10,652 bases of DNA from Actinomycetota bacterium (GCA_023379515.1 JAMCQQ010000132.1:1-10652), one strand, 5' to 3'. Counted from the stretch's first letter, positions 1 through 7,763 are shown. Notes: generated from the letters alone by a model not told the origin. Made by a program: numbers and translations.

Positions 1-1
1 A

Positions 2-1051
2 ACTATATTCATACCGGAAAAGAAAAAAGTTAGGGCAAAGATTGAAGAAGGTAAATATGAAATTGATAAAAATAAAATTTACAGCGACATCAGAACAGAT
101 GAACTGGCAGCAGTTGAAATCAAACCATGGATAATAAAAGAAAGAATAAATGTTGAAAAACCGACTTTGGATTATAATACCACCGACCTGTACAGACTTA
201 ACAAAAGTTTAAAAACTGCTTTAAAAATAAATGATGTAATTGTCCCGTTAAACGTGGTAAGAAAATTGCCCTACCTTTTAAGAGAGAATAACTGGGAAGT
301 TATAATAACATTGGACAAAAGCACCAATACTATAATAAATGTTCAGCTACCCGATAAAGAAAAAAAATACTTTGGTTTTGCGCTTGATATAGGTACAACT
401 ACGCTTGTGCTGCAGCTTGTGGACCTTGAAACAGGTGAAATCATTGGTTATGCGTCGGAATATAATCCGCAGATAAAGTTTGGAGAAGATATAATCAACA
501 GGATTGTTTATTCAACAAGAAGCGGTGGTTTAAACAGACTTAGAGAAGCTGTTCTTGATTCAATAAATGATATGATATTGCGTCTTCTTACAAATTCAAA
601 TATAGATGAAGAAGATATTGTTTCAATGGTAATAGCTGGTAATTCTACCATGATGCATCTTTTTTATGGGGTGCCTCCGAAATTTATAAGAGAGATGCCC
701 TATGTGACGGTGACCAATAAATTTTTAAGCACTTGCACAGATGAATTGGGTCTTAAATATATCAAGAATGCAAGGGTTTATAATATTGAGGGAGTTGCAA
801 GTTATTTGGGCGGAGATATTACATCCGGGGTGCTGGCCATAAATATGTCAAAAAGGGAAGAACTTACCTTGTTTATTGATCTTGGCACAAATGGGGAGCT
901 GGTAGTTGGAAATAACGAGTGGATGATGGGCTGCTCATGCTCGGCAGGTCCGGCTTTTGAAGGCGGAGGAGTGAAATGCGGCACCAGAGCTGTTGATGGT
1001 GCCATTGAGAAAGTCTATATAGATCAGAGCAATTACAAATGTTTTTTTTAA
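2..1051 (+). CDS. acsV: RACo/AcsV, reductive activator of the corrinoid protein: 5'-partial, ends at a premature TAA
   Basis: RACo uses ATP and low-potential electrons from its own [2Fe-2S] domain to return inactive Co(II) corrinoid protein to Co(I). The frame is open from base 2. The first residues (TIFIPEKKK...) resemble the end of the N-terminal ferredoxin domain and the start of the linker, so about 80-95 residues with the cluster cysteines lie upstream of the window. Visible ASKHA ATPase motifs are the phosphate-1 loop ALDIGTTTLVLQL (near 380-420), GNSTMMHLFYG (near 638-670), the phosphate-2 loop IDLGTNGELVVG (near 874-910) and SAGPAFEGGGVKCG (near 940-982). The TTG at 167 is an internal codon, not the start. 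The frame ends at TAA 1049-1051, directly after an eight-T run, yet homology continues in the same frame (next entry). The product as written would lack the adenosine-binding third of the ATPase domain and is probably inactive. Family identity is very clear; the functional state is not. Confidence 0.93.
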   Translation, partial: TIFIPEKKKVRAKIEEGKYEIDKNKIYSDIRTDELAAVEIKPWIIKERINVEKPTLDYNTTDLYRLNKSLKTALKINDVIVPLNVVRKLPYLLRENNWEVIITLDKSTNTIINVQLPDKEKKYFGFALDIGTTTLVLQLVDLETGEIIGYASEYNPQIKFGEDIINRIVYSTRSGGLNRLREAVLDSINDMILRLLTNSNIDEEDIVSMVIAGNSTMMHLFYGVPPKFIREMPYVTVTNKFLSTCTDELGLKYIKNARVYNIEGVASYLGGDITSGVLAINMSKREELTLFIDLGTNGELVVGNNEWMMGCSCSAGPAFEGGGVKCGTRAVDGAIEKVYIDQSNYKCFF

Positions 1052-1660
1052 GTTAATCGGGGTAGTGAGCCTATTGGAATTTGCGGCTCAGGATTGATTG
1101 ATTTAATAGGCGAAATGTTTTTAAAAGGTGTTATAGACAGAAAAGGAAAATTTAATACTGACATAGAAAATCCATATCTGAAGTGTACCGATAATGAGTA
1201 CAGATATATTATTGCAGAGGCAGAAGATAGCGGAACCGGAGAAGATATTTTTATAAGTGAGGTCGATATTGATAATTTGATCAGGGCAAAAGCTGCTGTT
1301 TATTCGGGAATAAAAACACTTCTCGAAGATGTTGAATTAAAAATAACCGATATTGATAGGGTATATGTAGCGGGTGGACTTGGGAAAAATATCAATGTGC
1401 AAAGTGCCATAATAATCGGAATGCTTCCGGATATAAACATAAACAAATATGTTTTTCTGGGAAATACTTCAGTCAGAGGCGCTTACCTGTGTTTACTATC
1501 GGAAGATAAATACGAATATACTTCAGAAATTGCAAGAAAGATTACTTACATTGAGCTTAGCGCAAATATAAAATTTATGGATAGATATATTGCAGGATTA
1601 TTTTTACCTTATACGGATTTAAAAGAATTTCCATCCGTAGATTTGTTTTATTCACCTTAA
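1052..1660 (+). pseudogene. acsV: C-terminal part of RACo/AcsV, in frame downstream of the TAA
   Basis: This stretch continues the preceding frame with no shift and holds the rest of the RACo ASKHA domain. It starts with EPIGICGSGLIDLIGEMF (near 1067-1120), then the adenosine motif VYVAGGLGKNINVQSA (near 1362-1410), and ends with the typical family tail AGLFLPYTDLKEFPSV before TAA 1658-1660. With the upstream part the window holds 552 codons before the final stop. Adding the missing ferredoxin domain gives about 630-650 residues, the usual RACo length, so only one codon appears damaged. Possible restarts are TTG 1094 and ATG 1115, but neither has a convincing Shine-Dalgarno sequence, and a fragment from either would lack the phosphate loops. 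I read the two pieces as one gene with a nonsense change or a base error, not two genes. The next gene begins 38 bp later. Confidence 0.85.
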
Positions 1661-1698
1661 TTAAACTTAACCAGACTAATTTTGAAAGGTAATTAAAA

Positions 1699-2454
1699 AT
1701 GGGAATAAATATTGCTGTTGCCGGAAAAGGCGGAACGGGGAAAACAACTATAAGCGCGTTACTGATAAGAAATCTCATCAAGAAAAAAAACGGGAGTATC
1801 TTGGCACTGGACGCAGATCCTAATTCAAACTTAAATGAATTGCTCGGTGTTAAAATAAGCAGCACGGTTGGTCAGCTTGTGGAGAATTTTAAAAAAAACG
1901 GAGCAGTAATTTCATCCGGAATGTATAAGGACCAGACAGTTGAAATGAACATTCACCAGTCAATTATTGAGGGTAACGGTTTTGATTTGCTTATTATGGG
2001 CAGAGGTGAAGGTCCCGGATGCTATTGTGCCGCAAATAATTTATTTAAGAAATATATAGACATGCTCCAAAATAGTTATGATTATATAGTAATGGATAAT
2101 GAAGCGGGAATGGAGCATTTAAGCCGCAAGACAACTCACAATATAAAATATCTTCTGATAATATCCGATCCATCACCCAGAGGCATACTGACAGCTGCAA
2201 GATTAAGGGATTTATCAAAAGAATTACAAATAAATGTCGAAAAAGTATTTCTAATATTAAACAGAGTCAATGATAAGCCGGATGACAGATTGTTAAAATA
2301 CATAAAAGAACAGAAATTTGAGATTTTGGGAACAATCCATACGGATAAAAACATCATCGATTTGGAATTGGCCGGGAAATCTATCTTTGAGTTGCCGGAT
2401 GATAGCGTTTCGGCATTGCAGGTAAATGACATTTTAAATAGTCTTGGACTGTAA
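1699..2454 (+). CDS. cooC: CooC/AcsF-type nickel-insertion ATPase (MinD/SIMIBI family)
   Basis: This 251-residue protein is a SIMIBI-class P-loop ATPase of the CooC family, which delivers Ni to the C-cluster of CO dehydrogenase or, as AcsF, to the A-cluster of acetyl-CoA synthase. Residues 9-16 are the deviant Walker A GKGGTGKT with the signature lysine K10. Switch I is DADPNSNL (38-45) and switch II is DNEAGMEH (133-140). The CYC motif C108-Y-C110 matches the Cys-X-Cys pair that binds metal across the CooC dimer. The segment before CYC (GFDLLIMGRGEGPG) differs from the classic CooC1 layout seen in the gene at 10045, so this is a separate subfamily, often found beside RACo as I recall. ATG 1699 is preceded by AAAGG at 1685-1689. 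The gene lies 38 bp after acsV and 161 bp before acsD. Which enzyme it serves is inference; ACS is a fair guess. Confidence 0.92.
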   Translation: MGINIAVAGKGGTGKTTISALLIRNLIKKKNGSILALDADPNSNLNELLGVKISSTVGQLVENFKKNGAVISSGMYKDQTVEMNIHQSIIEGNGFDLLIMGRGEGPGCYCAANNLFKKYIDMLQNSYDYIVMDNEAGMEHLSRKTTHNIKYLLIISDPSPRGILTAARLRDLSKELQINVEKVFLILNRVNDKPDDRLLKYIKEQKFEILGTIHTDKNIIDLELAGKSIFELPDDSVSALQVNDILNSLGL

Positions 2455-2492
2455 AAGCTTGAACCATAATTTAGCTTATTTTTATTTTTTTT
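2455..2492 (+). terminator. weak terminator-like hairpin after the first cooC
   Basis: A 5-bp inverted repeat AAGCT (2455-2459) / AGCTT (2473-2477) encloses a 13-nt loop and is followed by a T-rich run (2479-2490). The stem is short and AT-rich, so termination would be partial at best. It sits where a break between the accessory genes and the core acs genes would be expected. Confidence 0.22.
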
Positions 2493-2527
2493 GGTTTTTA
2501 TAACACCTATCGAGTTTTTTTAAAAAA

Positions 2528-2574
2528 TGATAGAATATAAAAGATTGTCCGATACGTTACAAGGTAGTTACTAT
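2528..2574 (+). promoter_or_regulatory. candidate promoter(s) upstream of acsD
   Basis: Two sigma-A-like options lie in the 161-bp gap. The first is an extended -10, TG-A-TAGAAT (2528-2536), with a T7A6 tract upstream (2515-2527) that could act like an UP element, but it has no good -35. The second is TTGTCC (2545-2550), an 18-bp spacer, then TACTAT (2569-2574), each hexamer matching 4 of 6 consensus bases. AT-rich DNA yields such matches by chance. The support is mainly position: this is the longest gap in the cluster and it precedes the core genes. Confidence 0.3.
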
Positions 2575-2615
2575 GTTTTAAGAGTTGCAAAAAATAAAAA
2601 AAGGAGAAATCTTAA

Positions 2616-3557
2616 ATGAATTTTCAAATTCCAAAAGATGAATATAGCGGCAGAATCAATACATTAAAGCTCGATAAAGACAAAACCGGGGTTTTGGTTG
2701 GCGGAGAATCTGTGCTGCCTTTTTATAGCTTTGAAGGAGAAATTCCAAATAAACCGGCTATAGCATTTGATGTTTTTGATATGGTGCCGGTAAATTGGCC
2801 GGAATACCTTTTTAACTATTTCAAAGATGTTGCAGATGATCCCATAAAGTGGGCCAAAAAATGTATCGAAGAATTCGGAGCAGATGCAATCTGTCTTCAT
2901 TTAACAAAAATAAACCCTGAAACAGGCAGTATGACAGCCGAAGAAGCTGGCGAATTAGTAAAAAACATTAGGGAAGCTATCGATAAACCCTTAATCGTAT
3001 ATGCTGATGCCCCTCTGGAAATCGTTGCCGAGGTCATGAAAAAAGTATCCGAAAAAAATTCCGAAAGCAATATATTGCTTGGCTGGGTCGAAGAAGACAA
3101 CTATAAAACTCTTGCCGCTTCCACTATAGGATATAAAAATAATTTAATTGCATTGAACCCGCTTGATGTAAATATTGCCAAACAACTGAATATATTACTT
3201 ACACAGTTAGGGTTACCGGCAGACAGAATAGCAATGGATCCGTCAAGCTCGGGTTTGGGTTATGGAATAGAATACTGCTTTTCTGCAATGGAGAGGTTAA
3301 AGATTGCTGCAGTGCTTCAGGATGACAAGATGACCCAGATGCCGATAATCAATAATATAGCTGTTGAAATTTGGAAAGTTAAGGAAGTAAAAGAGAGCGA
3401 GAACACCTTTCCTGAATGGGGCAACTTAGAGGAAAGAGGCATTAACTGGGAAACGATTTCTGCAATGTGCATGTTGCTCTCCGGCTCAAATATTATAACA
3501 ATGAGACATCCGAAAGCTGTTAAATTAATAAAAGAGATAATAAATGAGCTATTGTAA
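2616..3557 (+). CDS. acsD: corrinoid iron-sulfur protein small subunit (AcsD, CODH/ACS delta)
   Basis: AcsD is the small subunit of the heterodimeric CoFeSP, which carries the methyl group between AcsE and acetyl-CoA synthase in the cytoplasm. It is a TIM-barrel protein of the CdhD family, and its barrel caps the corrinoid held by AcsC. At 313 residues it is close to the usual 310-325. Recognisable family segments are GGESVLPFYSFEGEIPNKP (near residues 29-47), WAKKCIEEFGAD (79-90), the LNPLDVNIAKQLNILL block, DPSSSGLGYGIEYCFSAMER (near 209-228) and the tail MRHPKAVKLIKEI. No metal-ligand cysteine set is expected or seen in this subunit. ATG 2616 has a strong AAGGAG at 2601-2606. acsA starts 28 bp downstream, so the two genes are surely co-transcribed. 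The nearby promoter candidates suggest acsD may be the first gene of the core transcript. Confidence 0.96.
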   Translation: MNFQIPKDEYSGRINTLKLDKDKTGVLVGGESVLPFYSFEGEIPNKPAIAFDVFDMVPVNWPEYLFNYFKDVADDPIKWAKKCIEEFGADAICLHLTKINPETGSMTAEEAGELVKNIREAIDKPLIVYADAPLEIVAEVMKKVSEKNSESNILLGWVEEDNYKTLAASTIGYKNNLIALNPLDVNIAKQLNILLTQLGLPADRIAMDPSSSGLGYGIEYCFSAMERLKIAAVLQDDKMTQMPIINNIAVEIWKVKEVKESENTFPEWGNLEERGINWETISAMCMLLSGSNIITMRHPKAVKLIKEIINELL

Positions 3558-3585
3558 TAAAAAATGCATGAAAGGATGAATCTTA

Positions 3586-5523
3586 ATGGATAAAGATATT
3601 GAAAAAATAACTGATTTAAGCAGCGATGAAGCTGTTTGTAATTTACTTGAAAATATTGAAGAACAACAAAGTACAATATTTACCCGCTCCAGATCCTTAA
3701 AACCTTGTCCCATAGGCTCAAGTGTTTCAGGAATATGCTGCAAAAATTGCGGGATGGGTCCTTGCAGAGTAAGAGATGATACTGAAGGACTCTGCGGAGC
3801 AACACTTGGAACAATCTCTGCCAGAAACTTAGCCCGCCATATTGCGGCCGGGGCTTCTGCGCACTCTGATCATGGAAGGGATATGGCGCATTTGCTTGCT
3901 CTTACTGCCGAGGGAAAGGCTGAAGGGCTGAAAATTAAAGATGAACTAAAACTTTTCAGATTTGCCAAAAATTTAGGAATAAATACCGGCGATAAAAGTG
4001 TTAATGAAATAGCAAAAGAAACAGCAGAAAAAGCCATGTCTTTATTTGGGCAGCAGGCAGGCACACTGGACCTGATAAAGCTGGCTCCAAAAAAAAGGCA
4101 GGAAATTTGGGAAAAATATAAAGTTATTCCAAGAGGTATAGACAGAGAAATTGTCGAGATGCTGCACAGGACAGCTATGGGTGTTGACCAGGAGCCGGAG
4201 AATATTTTAAATCAGGCAATCCGTACCGCCCTCACAGATGGCTGGGGTGGTTCAATGATTGGAACAGAGATTACTGATATTTTGTTTAATACACCTGTTC
4301 CACTGGCAGCGAAAACCAATCTGGGAATGCTTCAAGCCAATGAGGTAAATATTGTGATCCATGGCCACGAGCCGACACTTTCGGAAATTATTGCAGAGCT
4401 TGCCGATGAGAAAGAACTTGTAGATTATGCCAAATCCAAAGGTGCGGCCGGAATAAATGTCGTTGGTATTTGCTGTACTGCAAATGAAGTTTTGATGAGA
4501 CAGGGCATTGCTCCCATAGGTAATTTTTTATCTCAGGAAATGGCCATAATGACAGGTGCCGTCGAATTAATGGTTGTTGACGTCCAGTGCATCATGCAGT
4601 CATTAGGGGAACTTACAAAAAGATATCATACAAAACTGGTAACTTCTTCACCTAAATCCAAGATTCCCGGAGCCATACATATGGAATTTCAGGAAGTAAA
4701 TGGTGTTACTCTTGCCAAGGAAATAATAAAAATGGCGATAGACAACTATGTGAACAGAAAGCATAAAGTTTGTATACCGGATGTCAGAGCTGATATGGTT
4801 GCCGGTTTCTCTCATGAATATATCAGATATATGCTTGGCGGAAGATTCAGGGAGTCATTCAGACCTTTAAATGACGGGATAATCGATGGAAGAATACAGG
4901 GAATAGTTGCCGTGGTTGGCTGTAATAATGCAAGAATTTCTCAGGATAAGTATCACAACTTCCTTGTAAAGGAACTGATTAAGAGAGATTATCTGGTTGT
5001 TCAAACAGGATGCGGAGCGCTGGCAACAGGTAAATGCGGAATAATGGTTCCGGAAGCTATGGAATATGCAGGTGAAGGATTGCGTTCAATTTGTGAAGCA
5101 GTAGGAATTCCTCCGGTTCTGCATCTTGGTTCCTGCGTGGATAATTCCAGGATTTTGACAATTGCATCTGAAATTGTAAGGGAAGGCGGTCTTGGTGATG
5201 ATATAAGTGATCTGCCTGCTGCAGGGATTGCACCTGAATGGATGAGTGAAAAGGCATTGACGATTGGTGCATATTTTGCGGCATCGGGTGTCTATGTGGC
5301 ATTTAGCGGACAACCAATACCTGTAGAATCAAGCGAAGAGGTAAAGAATATAATGACAAACGGCTGGCAGCAAAAATTTGGCGGACAGCTTGAATACATT
5401 CAGGATATTGATCAGCTGCTGGACAAAGTAATAAATGTTATTCAGGAAAAAAGAAAAGCATTAAAGATAGATATTAAAAAAGAAAGAGTTCTTATGGATA
5501 TGGAAGCAAGGAGGGCATTATAG
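3586..5523 (+). CDS. acsA: carbon monoxide dehydrogenase catalytic subunit (AcsA/CooS)
   Basis: AcsA is the Ni-dependent homodimeric CO dehydrogenase that reduces CO2 to CO and channels it to ACS. Of its 645 residues, the C-cluster ligands are all present and number almost as in Carboxydothermus CODH-II: H261 (HGHEP), C296/C297 (GICCTANE), C335 (DVQC), C446 (VGCNN), C476 (TGCGA) and C517 (GSCVDNSR). Catalytic H93 (SAHSDH) and K556 (MSEKA) are also there. The N-terminal B-cluster cysteines are C52, C55, C60 and C70; the D-cluster candidates are C41 and C51. Two spacings are odd: C41-x9-C51 where Moorella and CODH-II have x7, and C60-x9-C70 where they have x13. ATG 3586 follows AAAGGATG at 3571-3578. 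The stop is one base before the acsB start, as expected for subunits made in equal amounts. The adjacent acsB marks it as the ACS-partnered CODH rather than a stand-alone CooS. Confidence 0.97.
   Translation: MDKDIEKITDLSSDEAVCNLLENIEEQQSTIFTRSRSLKPCPIGSSVSGICCKNCGMGPCRVRDDTEGLCGATLGTISARNLARHIAAGASAHSDHGRDMAHLLALTAEGKAEGLKIKDELKLFRFAKNLGINTGDKSVNEIAKETAEKAMSLFGQQAGTLDLIKLAPKKRQEIWEKYKVIPRGIDREIVEMLHRTAMGVDQEPENILNQAIRTALTDGWGGSMIGTEITDILFNTPVPLAAKTNLGMLQANEVNIVIHGHEPTLSEIIAELADEKELVDYAKSKGAAGINVVGICCTANEVLMRQGIAPIGNFLSQEMAIMTGAVELMVVDVQCIMQSLGELTKRYHTKLVTSSPKSKIPGAIHMEFQEVNGVTLAKEIIKMAIDNYVNRKHKVCIPDVRADMVAGFSHEYIRYMLGGRFRESFRPLNDGIIDGRIQGIVAVVGCNNARISQDKYHNFLVKELIKRDYLVVQTGCGALATGKCGIMVPEAMEYAGEGLRSICEAVGIPPVLHLGSCVDNSRILTIASEIVREGGLGDDISDLPAAGIAPEWMSEKALTIGAYFAASGVYVAFSGQPIPVESSEEVKNIMTNGWQQKFGGQLEYIQDIDQLLDKVINVIQEKRKALKIDIKKERVLMDMEARRAL
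5508..5515 (+). promoter_or_regulatory. acsB ribosome binding site inside the acsA 3' end
   Basis: AAGGAGGG lies within the last acsA codons, 9 nt before the acsB ATG at 5525. The acsA stop TAG (5521-5523) falls between them, leaving a single base before the ATG. This arrangement supports translational coupling of the two subunits of the CODH/ACS complex. Confidence 0.85.
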
Positions 5524-5524
5524 G

Positions 5525-7705
5525 ATGTCGAAAATAATAGCTACAAGTGCAATTAAGGGTGCTTACAAAATAATAGAGAAAGCAGAGCATATCTTAAAGA
5601 ATTCCATTGAAGAGCATGGTCATGATCAGCGAATAGAATTTCCCAACACAGGTTATTATCTTCCAATTATTTACAGTATGACAGGTATTGCGGTTGAAAA
5701 ACTTTCTGATGCCGGAAAAGTACTGGAAGAAGCCAGGAAATTACTTCCCCCGGTTCCTTCTGATAAGATTTGGCTGCCTTATCTTGGAGGTACGCTTGAT
5801 GCAGGAATTGCAACACTATGGGCCGAAGAAATAATTGAAGTAATTAAATATTTCGATGGTCCTTCTCCGGTCAATGATATATGGCTGGGTGCAGCAACGG
5901 ACGTAATAATCAGGGAAAGAGGCATTGAATTTGTAGACGGTACGGCTCCAGGTTTTGCGGCATGTGTAGGAGCATGCAGCGACAGCAAAATGGCTATAAA
6001 AATTGCAAGAGAGCTTCAGGAAAAAAATATTTATGTCTTCATGACCGGATCAACGGATGGCAAAACCATGTCTGAACAGCTTATGGAAGGCGGAGTGGAA
6101 CTGGGCTGGAACACCAGGCTCGTTCCATTTGGTAAAGATATAACAGCTACAATTTATGCATTGGGTTTTGCTGCAAGAGCAGCTTTAAGCTTTGGCGGGG
6201 TACAGGCTGGTGATTATAAAAGAATGCTTCAATACAATAAGGATAGAGTATTTGCATTTGTTCTGGCGCTTGGTGAGGTTGATGAAGAAAAGTATGCAAA
6301 TGCAGCAGGAGCCATTAGTTTTGGATTTCCCACAATTGCCGATACCAATATTCCGGAAATTTTACCAAGAGGCGTTTGTACCTACGAACATGTAGTATCC
6401 AATATTCCTGACGAAGATATTGTAACAAAAGCAATAGAAGTAAGAGGCTTAAAGATTACTGTTGATAAAGTTGATATCCCCGTAGCCTTTGGCCCGGCTT
6501 TTGAGGGTGAGCGTGTAAGAAAGGAAGATACTTATTTGGAGTTTGGCGGAAATAAAAGTGAAGCAGTCGAATTTTTGCATATGGCGGAGTCTTCGGAAGT
6601 AGAAGACGGCAAAATTGAAGTATTTGGTCCCGAGGTGGATGACGTGCCTGAGGACAGCGTACTTCCTCTCGGGGTAGAAGTTTTGGTATATGGCAGAAAA
6701 ATGCAAGCTGATTTCGAACCTGTTATGGAAAGACAGATCCATTATTTTACAAACTATGCGACAGGTATTTTCCATATGGGACAAAGGGATATAAGCTGGG
6801 TGAGGTTCAGTAAAGAAGCCGTTAAAAGCGGATTTAAGATAAAACATCTTGGTACAATACTTCATGCTAAAATGCATTCGACTTTTGGGAATATAGTGGA
6901 TAAAATTCAGATTAAAATTTACACAAACCCCGCAGATGTTTCTATATTAAAGCAAAAAGCTAAAGAAGTATTCAGGGTTCGCGATGAAAGGTTAAAGAAT
7001 CTTACCGATGAAACAGTTGATACCTTCTATTCATGCAGTCTGTGTCAGTCATTTGCCCCTAACCATGTTTGTGCGATATCGCCGGAAAGGCCGGGGCTTT
7101 GTGGTGCATATAATTGGCTTGACTGTAAAGCAGCTTTCGAAATAACTCCGACTGGTCCAAATCAGCCGATTAAAAAAGGTGATACCCTGGATCAGAAATT
7201 AGGAATATGGAAGGGCGTAAATGAATTTATATACAAGGCTTCCCATCAGACACTTGAATCTTTTTCAGCTTATTCCATGATGGTGGATCCCATGACCTCG
7301 TGCGGCTGCTTTGAAGTAGTTGTAACGATACTGCCGACTGCGAATGGGGTAATGGCTGTAAACAGAGAGTTCTCCGAAATGACTCCATGCGGAATGAAAT
7401 TTTCAACTATCGCAGGCATGGTTGGCGGAGGGATCCAAACACCTGGCTTCATAGGCATAAGCAAGTATTTTATTGGTTCCAAAAAGTTTATTCTCTCAGA
7501 TGGAGGATTAAAAAGACTTGTATGGATGCCTAAACAATTAAAAGAGGAAATCCTGGGGTTACTTCAAATAAGGGCAGAGGAAATGGGGATACCCGATTTT
7601 ATTGATAAAATTGCAACCGAAGAAAATGCAACAACTGAAGAAGTATTCAGGGTTCGCGATGAAGAAGTAAATCACCCTGCGCTTGAAATGGAGCCTCTAA
7701 TCTAA
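5525..7705 (+). CDS. acsB: acetyl-CoA synthase (AcsB, CODH/ACS A-cluster subunit)
   Basis: AcsB condenses CO, the CoFeSP-borne methyl group and CoA into acetyl-CoA. At 726 residues it is full-length bacterial ACS, with the N-terminal CODH-binding/tunnel domain that archaeal CdhC lacks. The A-cluster is intact: the [4Fe-4S] ligands C504, C507, C516 and C526 lie in FYSCSLCQSFAPNHVC and GLCGA. C593-G594-C595 (TSCGCFE) supplies the distal-nickel site. Each is offset by exactly two from Moorella numbering (506/509/518/528 and 595/597). The central domain includes GPAFEGERVRKED (near 323-335) and YGRKMQADFEPVMERQIH (near 389-406). Two oddities: F416 stands where Moorella has Trp418, and a peptide of residues 482-488 (VFRVRDE) recurs at 707-713 from a perfect 26-bp DNA repeat. 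ATG 5525 is fixed by the Shine-Dalgarno sequence in acsA. The downstream gap to acsC is 58 bp. Confidence 0.97.
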   Translation: MSKIIATSAIKGAYKIIEKAEHILKNSIEEHGHDQRIEFPNTGYYLPIIYSMTGIAVEKLSDAGKVLEEARKLLPPVPSDKIWLPYLGGTLDAGIATLWAEEIIEVIKYFDGPSPVNDIWLGAATDVIIRERGIEFVDGTAPGFAACVGACSDSKMAIKIARELQEKNIYVFMTGSTDGKTMSEQLMEGGVELGWNTRLVPFGKDITATIYALGFAARAALSFGGVQAGDYKRMLQYNKDRVFAFVLALGEVDEEKYANAAGAISFGFPTIADTNIPEILPRGVCTYEHVVSNIPDEDIVTKAIEVRGLKITVDKVDIPVAFGPAFEGERVRKEDTYLEFGGNKSEAVEFLHMAESSEVEDGKIEVFGPEVDDVPEDSVLPLGVEVLVYGRKMQADFEPVMERQIHYFTNYATGIFHMGQRDISWVRFSKEAVKSGFKIKHLGTILHAKMHSTFGNIVDKIQIKIYTNPADVSILKQKAKEVFRVRDERLKNLTDETVDTFYSCSLCQSFAPNHVCAISPERPGLCGAYNWLDCKAAFEITPTGPNQPIKKGDTLDQKLGIWKGVNEFIYKASHQTLESFSAYSMMVDPMTSCGCFEVVVTILPTANGVMAVNREFSEMTPCGMKFSTIAGMVGGGIQTPGFIGISKYFIGSKKFILSDGGLKRLVWMPKQLKEEILGLLQIRAEEMGIPDFIDKIATEENATTEEVFRVRDEEVNHPALEMEPLI
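6963..6988 (+). repeat. 26-bp perfect direct repeat, copy 1 (within acsB)
   Basis: This copy begins AAGAAGTATTC and ends GCGATGAA, and is identical base for base to 7638-7663. It lies in frame at the codons for KEVFRVRDE, shortly before the A-cluster cysteines. The peptide here resembles the Moorella sequence at the same place (a charged ...RDDR... segment before LTDETVD), so this looks like the original copy. Confidence 0.95.
7638..7663 (+). repeat. 26-bp perfect direct repeat, copy 2 (3' end of acsB)
   Basis: It is identical to 6963-6988, 675 bp away (225 codons) and in the same reading frame. It encodes EEVFRVRDE just before the NHPALEMEPLI tail. As I recall Moorella AcsB, this position reads EILPYLEEKG, so copy 2 looks like a replacement of native sequence without a change in length. 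Confidence 0.95.
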
Positions 7706-7712
7706 TAAATAT

Positions 7713-7728
7713 TTAAAAAATTTTTTAA
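7713..7728 (+). repeat. 16-bp AT-only palindrome between acsB and acsC
   Basis: TTAAAAAATTTTTTAA is a perfect palindrome 8 bp after the acsB stop. In RNA it could form at most a weak A-U hairpin, so it is a poor terminator. It might serve as an mRNA processing or stability element, or be chance in AT-rich spacer. Confidence 0.3.
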
Positions 7729-7763
7729 TAAATTTGCAAAAATGAAAAATAAGGAGTAGTTAT

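Noticed and set aside
167..1051. TTG at 167 as the start of a 294-residue protein
   Set aside because: The same frame is open and RACo-like back to base 2, so 167 is an internal Leu codon.
1042..1051. Frameshift or transcript slippage at the T8 run in acsV
   Set aside because: Both flanks are in the same frame; losing one T reaches TGA and gaining one reaches TAA soon after, so slippage does not restore the protein.
6192..6395. Short + strand frame of 67 codons within acsB
   Set aside because: It is out of frame with acsB, overlaps it fully, and has no recognisable product or convincing ribosome binding site.
6449..6877. Antisense open frame of 142 codons over acsB
   Set aside because: It lies entirely inside acsB, resembles no family I know, and is the kind of chance frame a well-supported gene gives on its other strand. 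The other antisense frames over acsA, acsC and acsE were dropped for the same reason.
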